Assembly: GCF_902635505.1 (NCBI RefSeq)
Contig: NC_045426.1
Coordinates: 564,907,818 to 564,971,817 of the forward strand
Length of the DNA stretch: 64,000 nucleotides
Origin: Sarcophilus harrisii
Lineage: Eukaryota > Chordata > Mammalia > Dasyuromorphia > Dasyuridae
Reading direction: 5' to 3'
How positions within the stretch are numbered: position 1 is the first letter of the stretch; each line of letters opens with the position of its first letter. Of the stretch, positions 22,325 through 31,107 are shown piece after piece. The position numbers were made by a program, and so were the translations under genes. The notes under the pieces were generated by a model, which saw nothing but the letters and a program-made list of their open reading frames with translations, did not search any database and had not been told where the DNA came from.

Positions 22325-23755
22325 AGATCTGGTACAGCTAGACCACCTTCATTTGCTTTTCTTTTTTCATTAATTCCCTTGAAATTCTCGGATCTTTTGT
22401 TCTTCCAGATAAATTTTTTTTGAGGTCATTAAAATAGTTTGGTATAGCACTAAATAGATTAGATAGTATTCTCATCTTTATTATATTTGCTCTACCTATC
22501 CAAGAGCACTTGATATTTTTCCAATTTTTTGGATCTGACTTTAATTGTGTGGCAAGTGTTTTGTAGTTCTCTGCTCTTGTAGTTAGTTCCTGACTGTAGA
22601 CGGTTAATTTAAATGGAATTTGTCTTTGTATCTCTTGCTGTTGGGTTTTGTTAGTGATGTATAAAAATGCTGATGATTTATTTATTTTGTATCTTGCAGC
22701 TTTGCTGAAGTTGTGGATTATTTCTAATAGTTTTTTGGTTGATTCTCTAGAGTTCTGTAAGTAAGTATCCCATATCTCATCTGCAAAGAGTGATAATTTG
22801 GTTTCTTTGTTACCTTCTTTAACTCCTTTAATCTCTTTTTCTTTTTCCAAGGCTAACATTTCTAATACAATATTGAAAAGTAATGGTGATAGTGGGCAAA
22901 CTTGTTTCACCCCTGATCTTATTGGGAATGGTTTCAATTTATTCCCATCACATATGATGGTTACAATAGATGTTACTGACTATTTTAAGGAAAAAGTCCA
23001 TTTATTCCTCTACTCTCTAGTGTTTTGAATAGACATGGATGTTGGCTTTTATCAAATGTTTTTTCTGCATCTATTGAGGTAATCATATGGTTTTTGTTAC
23101 TTTGGTCATTGATACAGCCTGAAGCTAATCGTCTTCTTAATATTGAACCAGCCCTGCATTCCCGTTATAAATGCTATTTGGTCATGGTGACTCTTTGTAA
23201 TCTCTTTGCTAATATTTTATTTACAATTTTTGCAGCAACATTCATTAGGGAGATTGGTCTATAATTTTCTGTTATTATCCTCCTTGCTTGAGGTATCAGT
23301 ACCATCTCTGTCATAAGAAATTTGTAAGAGTCCTTCAATTCCTATTTTTTCCCAAATAGTTTATATAGAATTGGAGTTTATCAAACTTATTGGCATAAAG
23401 TTGGACAAAGTAATTCCTAATTATTGTTCTAATTAGGCAGTCTCAAAAATGAAAAAGAAGAACTTTCCATGAAAGAGCAAATTGATTTTCCTTTCCTATT
23501 TCTAATCAAATTTATTAAAGTTAAAACTATTTTGAGATTTTTTTCCATAAAACCAACTCTTAGTTTTATTTAAATTTAATAGTTTTTTACTGTCAATTTT
23601 ATTCATCTCTCCTTTTATTTTTAGAAGTTTTAAGTTTGGTATTTGGGGGTTTTTTAATTTGTTCTTTTTCTAGCTTTTTTAGTTGCAAGCCCAATTCATT
23701 GATCTTTTTTTTCTATTTTATGCAAATAAGCATCTAAAGATATAAAATTTCCCCT
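22325..23755 (-). mobile_element. L1 ORF2 fragment (RT region)
   Basis: The minus strand encodes L1 RT sequence: [20 protein letters not shown] and SLFADEIWDTYLQNSRES are readable in one 199-codon stretch below 22937. The upstream linker reaches about 23755. The active-site region reads FADE rather than FADD. The 3' end of the element is missing. Confidence 0.9.
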
Positions 23756-24054
23756 CAGAAGCAATAAACTCGGAAAACATTTTTATATTCAAAGGATCTT
23801 TCCCCCACAATGAATATCTGGTAAACTCTTGCCATGTCAGAGGGAATAGTCAACCAAAAATTCTTCTTTTGTAAGAGTAGCTGCTTCATAAGACCATCAC
23901 TCATTTTTCCTGCCTTTTCATCTAATAGATGAATATCTGGACACCCAAAAGTATTGATAGTGTGTTCACTATTGTGCCTTTCAATTGAGGTTTTCAGGCT
24001 TTGGGTTTTTCTGTGGAGACAGAATACAAACTTCCTTTTCTTTTTTTTTTTTTT
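23756..24054. other. Unassigned stretch with small L1 scrap
   Basis: A short plus-strand L1 piece (AGAAGCAATAAACTCGGAAA) occurs at 23758-23806; nothing else is recognised. Confidence 0.4.
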
Positions 24055-24270
24055 TCCTTCACTTTTTTACTATAGCTTTTCATTGGCAAACATATGCATG
24101 GATAATTTTTCAACACTGACCCTTGCAAAAAATTCTGTTCCAACTTTTCCCCCCTCCTTCCCTCCACCCCCTCCCCTAGATGTCAGGTAGTCCCATATAT
24201 AATAAATAAATGTTTTATTTAACATGTAAGAGACACTAAACACAACTTGTTTTGTCACAGAGAAATCATC
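24055..24270 (-). mobile_element. L1 3' UTR fragment
   Basis: T-run and C-rich start, then GCTTTTCATTGGCAAACATA and CCCCTCCCCTAGATGTCAGG. This is the reverse-complement L1 tail, strongly 5'-truncated. Confidence 0.85.
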
Positions 24271-24811
24271 GCAGTTGACATGTCTAGTTTCTTCCCCCAG
24301 ACATCTTGATTCATTGTCAAATACAGACAGTCTTATTTTCCTTCAATCAATAAAATTTTTACAAAAGAATTACAAGTAAAGCATAAAAAAATTGAAGTTA
24401 AAGTCACAAAAGAGATAACATTTGTTTTCTGAGAAATTTCTCCTCCAATGCCTGACCCAACTAACTCACTTGAGGAAAATCCTGTCTTATCTCATGCTTC
24501 AAAAGGAAAAAAAAAAAAAAAAAACCAATGGTGATGGTGGATATAGTAGAGACATGAAGGAATACTTCTATAGAAGTTTACCAGTCTGCTAGGAATAGAA
24601 GATCTGTATCTTCTGTACAATTAATTCTGACCAAAGCTAAACAACATTAAGATATTAAGTAACATTACACTGAAGTGAGAAAATGCTATGACAGAGTACA
24701 AGTAAACACTTCTGCACTCAGGTCCAGTATATAAGGACTCTTGCTTTTAAGAACCATGTCTTCTACTATGACAGTCTACGTATGATACCTGCAGTCTTTA
24801 AACCAACAAAT
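24271..24811 (-). other. Downstream region / probable 3' UTR of WBP11 retrogene
   Basis: On the minus strand this directly follows the stop codon (AATTTGTTGGTTTAAAGACT and onward). No poly-A tail in the sense of the gene is seen. The 18-base A-run at about 24508-24526 has the wrong orientation for one. The end of the retrocopy is not defined. Confidence 0.4.
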
Positions 24812-26650
24812 TCAGAGTAACCCCTCCATCTCTTTCATGAAAGCCTCATACACATCGTCCTTGGTCTGTACTGAAACAGGATCAGAGGGGCCAGATTGAG
24901 GGACGGTTTTGGCAAGGGGTATAGTAAAATCCTTTTCCGACTTCCCTTGGGGAACAGCAGCAGTAGCTCTTTTGTTTTCTCGTTGAATCCTCAATGCAGT
25001 GGGCACAAATCTGATCATTTCTGCCTTGGGATTGGTGATTTGTGGCTTGGCGCTGATGATAGCTGTGACTTTCTTCTCAATGGGAGCTGCAGTGGTATCA
25101 TGCATTTTAGATCTCTGGATCAAATTGGGTGGAGCACTTAAAATCTGTGGACTGGCCAAGGGAGCTGATGGATAAAGCCCAGGTGGAGCTGGTGCAAGTT
25201 GGGGTACAAAAGGTGGGTTTGTCCTCCCAGGAGGAGGTGGAGGACTGGCTAGAGGTGCTGGGGGACATAGCTTTGGTGGTCCCCCTTGAGGAGAAGGGCC
25301 AGAAAGTAAAAGCTTGGGTGAAGGCCCTCTAAACTCTGGCATTGCAAGTGGTTTTAAGAAGGGAGTAGCTCCCAGGGGTGGAACAGGAGGGAGCCCAAGA
25401 GCTGGTAGTAATGGTGGAGCAGGGTGGAGTCCTGGTATGGCAGGCAACTGTCTTTGGGCAGGAAGAACAGACTGTGGAGGTGGTTGCTGTTGCTGAGAAG
25501 CAGGAGATGAGAATGCCCCATCCAGAAGAGATGCTTCCTTGTGCTGCGGCAGTCTTGTGTCCCTGGAGTCCTCAGAATCCTCCTGGTCATCATCCTCTGA
25601 AAATACCCAAGCTTCTTGCCCCTCTTCAGGAATTTCCTGATCTGCGATTCTAAGCATGGCAGCTTGAAGAGGTGTTAATTTCTTCATGTTTTTCTTTTTC
25701 TTTTCTGATTGTCCAGGAACACCAGCAAATCTTACATTGAGAACTGAGTTTTTTTCTTCACTGTTCTCTCTCTCTTCATCATCAGCCATGAACTTTTCTT
25801 CCCAGAGGATATCTGACTTGTCAGTGTCCCTGTCACGACTGCTGTCATCGTGCTTATTTTGATGCACGTCTTGAGAACAATCTTCTTTTTCAATAGTGCC
25901 GAAAGCATCGTCATCATGACCTCCTTGAGCAAATTCTGGACTATAAAAACTATCCTCCTGCTGCTGAGGAGGAACAAGCTCTAGAGCAAAGCCCACTTTA
26001 CGGCCATACATCTGCAGAACTTGGAAAGGTGGTGGCCCAGGGGGTGGGCCCGGAGGAAGTCTGCCAGGAGGTAAAGGAGGAACGCCATGTCCAGGCAAAG
26101 AAAGCAGAGAAATTGCCCTGGTGGGAGGTCGATAGGCAGAGAGATTTTTGAGAACAGTTGATGACCGTGCACCAGGCAATGGCATTCCTTGGACTGAGAT
26201 GTTAGAAGGAACATGAGGCATTGCAGGCAGTGGGATGCTTTCCACTTCAACTTGCTGAGCATTCTTTATAGCATCAAAGTATTGACTGAGCTGGGCCCTC
26301 TTCTGCTCACACTGCACCTCTAAGTTTCCAAGTTCTTTGGCGATATCTGGATTTTCCTTTTCATACAGTCGGACAATGCTATGAAAAGTTTCCTGAAGTT
26401 TTTTGCGTTTCCTTTTGATCACATTTCCATTTAGCTGTGGCTGCTGTACGGGATTGAACTCCATCTCATCCAGTTTTTCCATGTCCCAGATAATCTGTTT
26501 GGGATCCTTCATCTTCAGTATTGCTTCTCTTACCATCATTCGTTGTTTCTTATTCTTTTTTAATTCCCTCTTCCGAGCTTCCTTTCGAGCCTGGTCAGTG
26601 GAGTTCATGAACTTCCCATTCTTGGTGCATGATGCAGATCTTCTCCCCAT
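24812..26650 (-). CDS. WBP11: WBP11-like retrogene, open (612 aa)
   Basis: Intronless, full-length copy of WBP11 (NpwBP/SIPP1), a nuclear spliceosome-associated protein that binds WW domains (PQBP1, FBP21) and inhibits PP1; human WBP11 is 641 aa as I recall. Start is the ATG at 26650 (MGRRSASCTK), the family start; two codons upstream there is only a GTG. Residues 1-85 form the conserved basic WBP11 domain (ARKEARKRELKKNKKQRMMV), followed by a Glu/Lys-rich helix to about 135. At 190-209 a PPGR and PPGPPPGPPP WW-binding stretch is kept. 250-365 is acidic with an NVRF PP1-docking-type motif at 305-308. 385-510 is Pro-rich but shorter than usual, and the C-terminus (QTKDDVYEAFMKEMEGLL) is unchanged. 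No stop or frameshift in 612 codons despite clear divergence, which suggests selection. Upstream lies a 114-codon frame and the element shared with SAP30BP. Confidence 0.9.
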   Translation of the reverse strand: MGRRSASCTKNGKFMNSTDQARKEARKRELKKNKKQRMMVREAILKMKDPKQIIWDMEKLDEMEFNPVQQPQLNGNVIKRKRKKLQETFHSIVRLYEKENPDIAKELGNLEVQCEQKRAQLSQYFDAIKNAQQVEVESIPLPAMPHVPSNISVQGMPLPGARSSTVLKNLSAYRPPTRAISLLSLPGHGVPPLPPGRLPPGPPPGPPPFQVLQMYGRKVGFALELVPPQQQEDSFYSPEFAQGGHDDDAFGTIEKEDCSQDVHQNKHDDSSRDRDTDKSDILWEEKFMADDEERENSEEKNSVLNVRFAGVPGQSEKKKKNMKKLTPLQAAMLRIADQEIPEEGQEAWVFSEDDDQEDSEDSRDTRLPQHKEASLLDGAFSSPASQQQQPPPQSVLPAQRQLPAIPGLHPAPPLLPALGLPPVPPLGATPFLKPLAMPEFRGPSPKLLLSGPSPQGGPPKLCPPAPLASPPPPPGRTNPPFVPQLAPAPPGLYPSAPLASPQILSAPPNLIQRSKMHDTTAAPIEKKVTAIISAKPQITNPKAEMIRFVPTALRIQRENKRATAAVPQGKSEKDFTIPLAKTVPQSGPSDPVSVQTKDDVYEAFMKEMEGLL

Positions 26651-26702
26651 TTCCACAGCTTCTATGGCTCAGTCAGAGAAGGAGGGACAGAAACTTTTTC
26701 AT

Positions 26703-27047
26703 TCAAACCGATGCTCCAAAAGTATTATCAGTAAAGGCTAGATGATCATCAGACTGAAAAACATCTACCTTTCTGCTGCTCTTTGGAGCCAGTGAGGGCC
26801 ACAGGCCTGCCTTAGCAAGCTGGAAAGCCCTAGTTGGTCTCTTCTGAGAGAGATAGGAGACCTTCCCCTTAGCCTGTTGCTCTGGCCTTGGCTGCTCCCC
26901 AGCCTCTGGAGATGCACCTCTTCTCTCAAGAGACTTCCCTTTCATAGGCATCTGGCAGACTTCACAAAGCTCATCGAGCTCCTGCACCCAGAGAGCCAGG
27001 CTAGGATCTGGAGAAACTTCCCGGCACTTGGTATTTATAGCTCCCAT
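26703..27047 (-). CDS. Hypothetical 114-codon upstream ORF before WBP11 retrogene
   Basis: Begins at ATG 27047 in a strong context (CACCATGGGA) and ends with TGA at 26703, only 52 bases before the WBP11-like start. The protein opens MGAINTKCREVSPDP, then LALWVQELDELCEVC, and is otherwise polar with several basic patches (QKRPTRAF, KSSRKVDVF). No family is recognised. The matching frame in the SAP30BP-side element stops after 38 codons, so it is not conserved as a long protein. It may be an upstream ORF or a chance frame; one could also imagine the first exon of a lost gene. Confidence 0.35.
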   Translation of the reverse strand: MGAINTKCREVSPDPSLALWVQELDELCEVCQMPMKGKSLERRGASPEAGEQPRPEQQAKGKVSYLSQKRPTRAFQLAKAGLWPSLAPKSSRKVDVFQSDDHLAFTDNTFGASV

Positions 27048-27147
27048 GGTGAGTTAACAAGGTTAAAAGGAGATAATTTTAACTTGATGTTCTGTCTTCT
27101 GATGGTGAGTTTACACCTTGGGAGGCTGAATCAAATAAAGGGTTGTC

Positions 27148-27679
27148 TGTTAGGATTCTTACAAGGTGCTAAGTCGGTTGTCTAATTTAGCATGGTACTT
27201 AACAGTTCTCTAGTGCAGAGTTCACACCTTTCTCACCTTAAAGAGTTCACAATTTTAAGAGAGCATATTAAAGGAAGAGCCCACTAGAGGAAATTCACAA
27301 GTCAGGATTCAATGGACAAGATTCACATGTCTAAGAGGAGTTCCCACGAGCCCAGAGAGAACCCACAATCCCTCTCTCAGATGAAGAGTCAGATTCATTC
27401 CATATTTCACCTTTCTGCTGGTTGGAGGCTTTGGATTCAGAGTTGAGTTAGAGGCAGAAGCTGGAAGAGATAAAAGCCTAGAACAGGAGCTCTTGGAACC
27501 AAGGCCTCTAAGAAAAATAACTGGCTGTTTGGGAAGAGACAATAAAAGATCTCAACTTTTAACAGCTGGCTGCATTTGAGGTGGTTATTACTCTGAACTG
27601 AAATGAAGGCTGCTTCCAAAAGCTCCCCAAGAAACCTGCTCCCAGAGAACATTATATTTTTAGAGAAGAGAACGTTACA
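27148..27679 (+). repeat. Solo LTR fossil nested in shared element
   Basis: Starts TGTTAGGATTCTTACAAGG and ends GTTACA, with an AATAAAAG signal near 27540. It is flanked by GTTGTC (27142-27147) and GTTCTC (27680-27685), a near-perfect 6-bp target duplication. The matching place in copy 1 (around 20593) reads GTTCTC without the LTR, an empty site. It carries no internal genes. Confidence 0.8.
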
Positions 27680-27691
27680 GTTCTCTTTCAG

Positions 27692-27770
27692 AAAAAAAAA
27701 AAAAAAAAAAAAAGAAAGAAAGAAAGAAAGAAAAAGAAAAAAGAAAAAAGGTGTTTTTTTTTTTTCTTCT
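27692..27770. repeat. A-run, (GAAA)n and T-run simple repeat
   Basis: About 22 A, then four to five GAAA units, then AAAAAGG and a T-run. It appears to be expanded A-rich sequence at the LTR junction. Confidence 0.9.
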
Positions 27771-28633
27771 TCTTTTGCTGGAGTTTTAACAACTACTTTA
27801 AGAAAATGAGGTTAAATGCCAATTTAGTGCCACTTGGGAGAAGATTTTCTTGGGGCAGGTCCATGGTATCCCAAAGTTAAAGTTTGTAGATGAAGTTTAA
27901 ATTACACCTGAGCAACCATCTTTACTTCTCACTTCCCCCTATTATCTCTCACATCAGGGCAAGGTATTTAAAGTTCCAAAAGCCTGGGTTGTGTTTGTTT
28001 TTTGAGTTTTTATTTTTTAAGAAACTTTGATCCAATCTTTCCTATCATAGCCTTAAATACTCACACTTAAGGATTTCAGTAATTTCATTTCAAAATGAAT
28101 TTTATCATTGTAAAATCTACTCTTATAAGTTATGTTAGCAAAACTTGTGAGAAATAAAGTTGTCTTGGTCTGTACATGATTAGGTGTCAACTCTCCAGAT
28201 TCTAAAAGAGAAGATAGGAGTGTGAGCAGGACTTTTAATTTGGAAAAGTGTTTCTTTTAAGTAGGCAGTCAAGCCTTTGTAAACTGTTAATACACTTGGA
28301 AATCAAAATGTGTCCACCAAAAATTACTTAAGTTTACATGCGACTCCATTTAAGATAAAAACAATCCCCTAATTGGTATCATTTACATAAAGCAGTAGTT
28401 AAAGCTCCACCCAAAGGCAACTGTCTTTTTCCTAAGAAGGAAACCCTTTATCAGATTCAACTTCCAAAACTGAAGTCATAATCAAAAGAGAATCTCTTTC
28501 CACTTATACTTACTCCTTTTCAAATATTAAAACTTAGAGGAGTCTGACCCTATTTCTACAGTTCTCATCTGGCAAATTTTGGTCCAATCCTAAAGAAAAA
28601 AGCCAAAGATGAGATGTAAAAAGTGTTAGAAAA

Positions 28634-29530
28634 TGTGGATTCACACTCTTTGGGGAGAAACAGGTGGTCTGGATAGGCTGTAACCTTGGTAATACCCAAT
28701 CAATGGAGAATCAGGGGAGCCACTTGAGTTTTGGGGACAGGCTATAAAAAGGCATGTCTTATTAAGTATACCCAATAGCTTGGACAGCCATTCCTGCAAG
28801 AACACAAAATAAAATCCTTTCCTTGCTTCATGGAATGGGGGAGGGGCTCTTTAGCATTCTTTGTAAGAAAATTGTCTCTTCCACTGTGGGGGTTTATCTG
28901 GGATCCAGATATCCCTAGTAAAAAGAACCTATATAATCAAAGGACATAGATTAGTCTCTTTGATATCAATGGTGTGATAGATAGGCTCTATGTGTCCCAG
29001 CTCATTGATTGCTGGAGACCTCAGGACCATGTTGATGATCAAGGCAGCTTATGAATCCAGAAAAAGGAAAGGAGACTATTGACTAGGAAACTGTGCACCA
29101 ATTAATGGTGAGAAAAATTGCCTATTGCATGTTGCCTTTGGTAGTCAGCATCTTATGAGGGAAAGGGATCTGAAAGGTCTCAGGCAAATAAAGATGGAGA
29201 ATAACAAGAAATTAAAGGGTGACAAGAAAATTAAGTGGAGATAAAGATACCTCTGTGAATGCCGACTTGCTCCAAATAGTCCAGAAGGTAAGCTATTGAA
29301 GAAAACAGGGAGATACAGGCTTTATTATTAAGATATGAGATTGAAAACTCAAAACTTTTTCTTCTGTCTCTGTCAGCTAGAATGTAGGTGGCTCTTGGTG
29401 TTTCAAGCCAAAATTTATGTTCTTAAAGGTTCAATTTTCTAAAGATAAAAATTTAGCTTCCAGATTATTTGCTTTAATTAGGTCTGCTACACAAGACACA
29501 ATAGGCAAAGACTATAGTAATTTATTGTTT
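28634..29530 (+). mobile_element. Gammaretrovirus-like ERV fossil: 5' LTR, primer site and leader
   Basis: LTR about 28634-28883, with a CCAAT-type box near 28698, a TATA box (CTATAAAAAGG) near 28742, an AATAAAATCC signal near 28808 and a CA end. Three bases on, a primer-binding-site-like segment (28887-28904) resembles the tRNA-Pro type typical of gammaretroviruses. Untranslated leader-like sequence follows to about 29530, where an old L1 begins. No matching 3' LTR or coding region is seen nearby. It is broken and old, a remnant. Confidence 0.65.
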
Positions 29531-29534
29531 AATA

Positions 29535-30900
29535 AACCTATTGACTCCAACTTCTGGGATAAGAACTCACTATTTGACAAGAACTGTTGAGGAAACAGGA
29601 TAATAAAAGTAGGCATAGACCAACTTCTCACTCCCTATACCAAGATAAAGTCAAAACTGTGATATTATTAAAAGTTAGGAGAGCTAAGGATAGTTTACCT
29701 GTCAGATCTTTGGAGAAAGGAGAAATTTATGATCAAACAAGAAATAAAGATTATGAAATGCAAAATGGCTAATTTTGATCACATTAAATAAAAAAAAAAA
29801 AAAAATTACACAACCAAACCCAATACAGCCAAGAATCTTAGGGAAGCAGAAATCTGGGGAACAATTTTTATAGTCACTATTTATGAAAAAGGTCTTATTT
29901 CTCAAATGTATTCTTATAAATATGACTTGGTTATCTATATGTCACTTTCCAATTGATATGTAGTCAAAGAAATGAAAAGAATTTTCAGATGAAGAAATGA
30001 AACACATGTATAGTCATAAAAATGCTCTAAATCAGTATGCATTAGAGAAATGCAAATTAAAATAACTCAGGGGCCACTCCATATCACACAGGAGTCACAG
30101 ATTGGGGAAGATGACAGGAAACAATGAAATCTTGGAGGGAAGGTGGGAAAACTGGTTGACAAATGTATTGTTAGTGGAGTTGTAAATTGATCCAGCTATT
30201 CTAGAGAGCAATTATGCCTAAAGGGCTATAAAACTATACATATCCTTTGATCCAGCAATGCCACTACTGAGTCTGTAACCCAAAGAGATCATAAAAGGAT
30301 AAGGACTCACATTTATTTAAAAAAAAAAAAAAAGATTAATATTAGTTCTTTTTGTGCTGGCAAGGAACTGGAACTTGAATGAGTGCCCATCAATTGGGGG
30401 GATGGCTGAATAAAAAAATATCAGGGTAATGGAATTTTATTTTCTCTAAGAAATGAGCAAGTTGGTAACAGAAAAGCCAGAAAAGAGATGAACCAATGCT
30501 GAATGGAGTGAGCAGAACATTGCACACAGCACAGCAATATTGGATATGATCATCTGTTAGACTTAGTTCTTCCCAGCATTGCAATGATCCAAGACAATTC
30601 CAATAAAATTCTATTCTCTTTCAGAGAAAGAATTATGGAGACTGTATGGGAATTGAAGCATACTATTTCAACTACTTTTTCTCTCATGGTTTTTCCCTTT
30701 TGCTTTGATTTTTTTCCTTTCCCAACACAACTAATGCGGAACATATTTAAAATAATTGTACATGTATAACCAATATGATATCATTTACTGTTGGGGGGGT
30801 GTGGAAAGGAGAAAAAATTTGGAACTAAAAAACTTACAAAAATGAATGTTGAAAACCATCTTTACCTGTAACTGAAAAAATAAAACATTATTGAAAAGTG
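29535..30900 (+). mobile_element. Old L1, 3' end (ORF2 C-terminus and 3' UTR)
   Basis: Decayed ORF2 C-terminal sequence (GGGATAAGAACTCACTATTT, then ATCCAGCAATGCCACTACTG) is followed by a 3' UTR with a GGGGTGTGGAAAGG segment and a tail AATAAAACATTATTG. It belongs to an older subfamily than the L1 at 31108. Confidence 0.85.
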
Positions 30901-31107
30901 GGGAGGTGGAAAATAAATAAAAGTCAGCCTCAAACTTTTCTTTCCAATCATTTACCAACAAATTGGAGGTGAGATAGAAAAAAATTCAATAGTGTTTAGG
31001 TTCAATCATATAATCTGTGGTATGCTCTTTTAAAGAATTCAGGACTCAGGCAATATCCAATCCAGTAAAGGCATTTATTAAAATTGATTGAGAAATTGTC
31101 CTTAAGT
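30901..31107. other. Unassigned spacer between two L1s
   Basis: Nothing recognised; a CAATCCAGTAAAGGCATTTA stretch could be LTR-derived but this is not shown. Confidence 0.3.

Larger units (their letters stand above)
26715..28633 (-). promoter_or_regulatory. Shared upstream element, copy 2 (WBP11 side), split by solo LTR
   Basis: Two parts, 26715-27147 and about 27680-28633, match copy 1 (20165-21500) in order and orientation. They are separated by an LTR that copy 1 lacks. Outside the LTR the copies differ by scattered substitutions and small indels, most conserved nearest the genes. It ends at 28633 where an ERV LTR begins. A promoter role is inferred from its place upstream of both open retrogenes. 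Confidence 0.65.

Noticed and set aside
24508-24526. Poly-A tail of the WBP11 retrocopy
   Set aside because: The A-run is on the plus strand whereas the gene is on the minus strand, so it would be poly-T in the transcript.
26651-26656. Start of WBP11 two codons further upstream
   Set aside because: That codon is GTG. ATG at 26650 gives the conserved MGRRS start.
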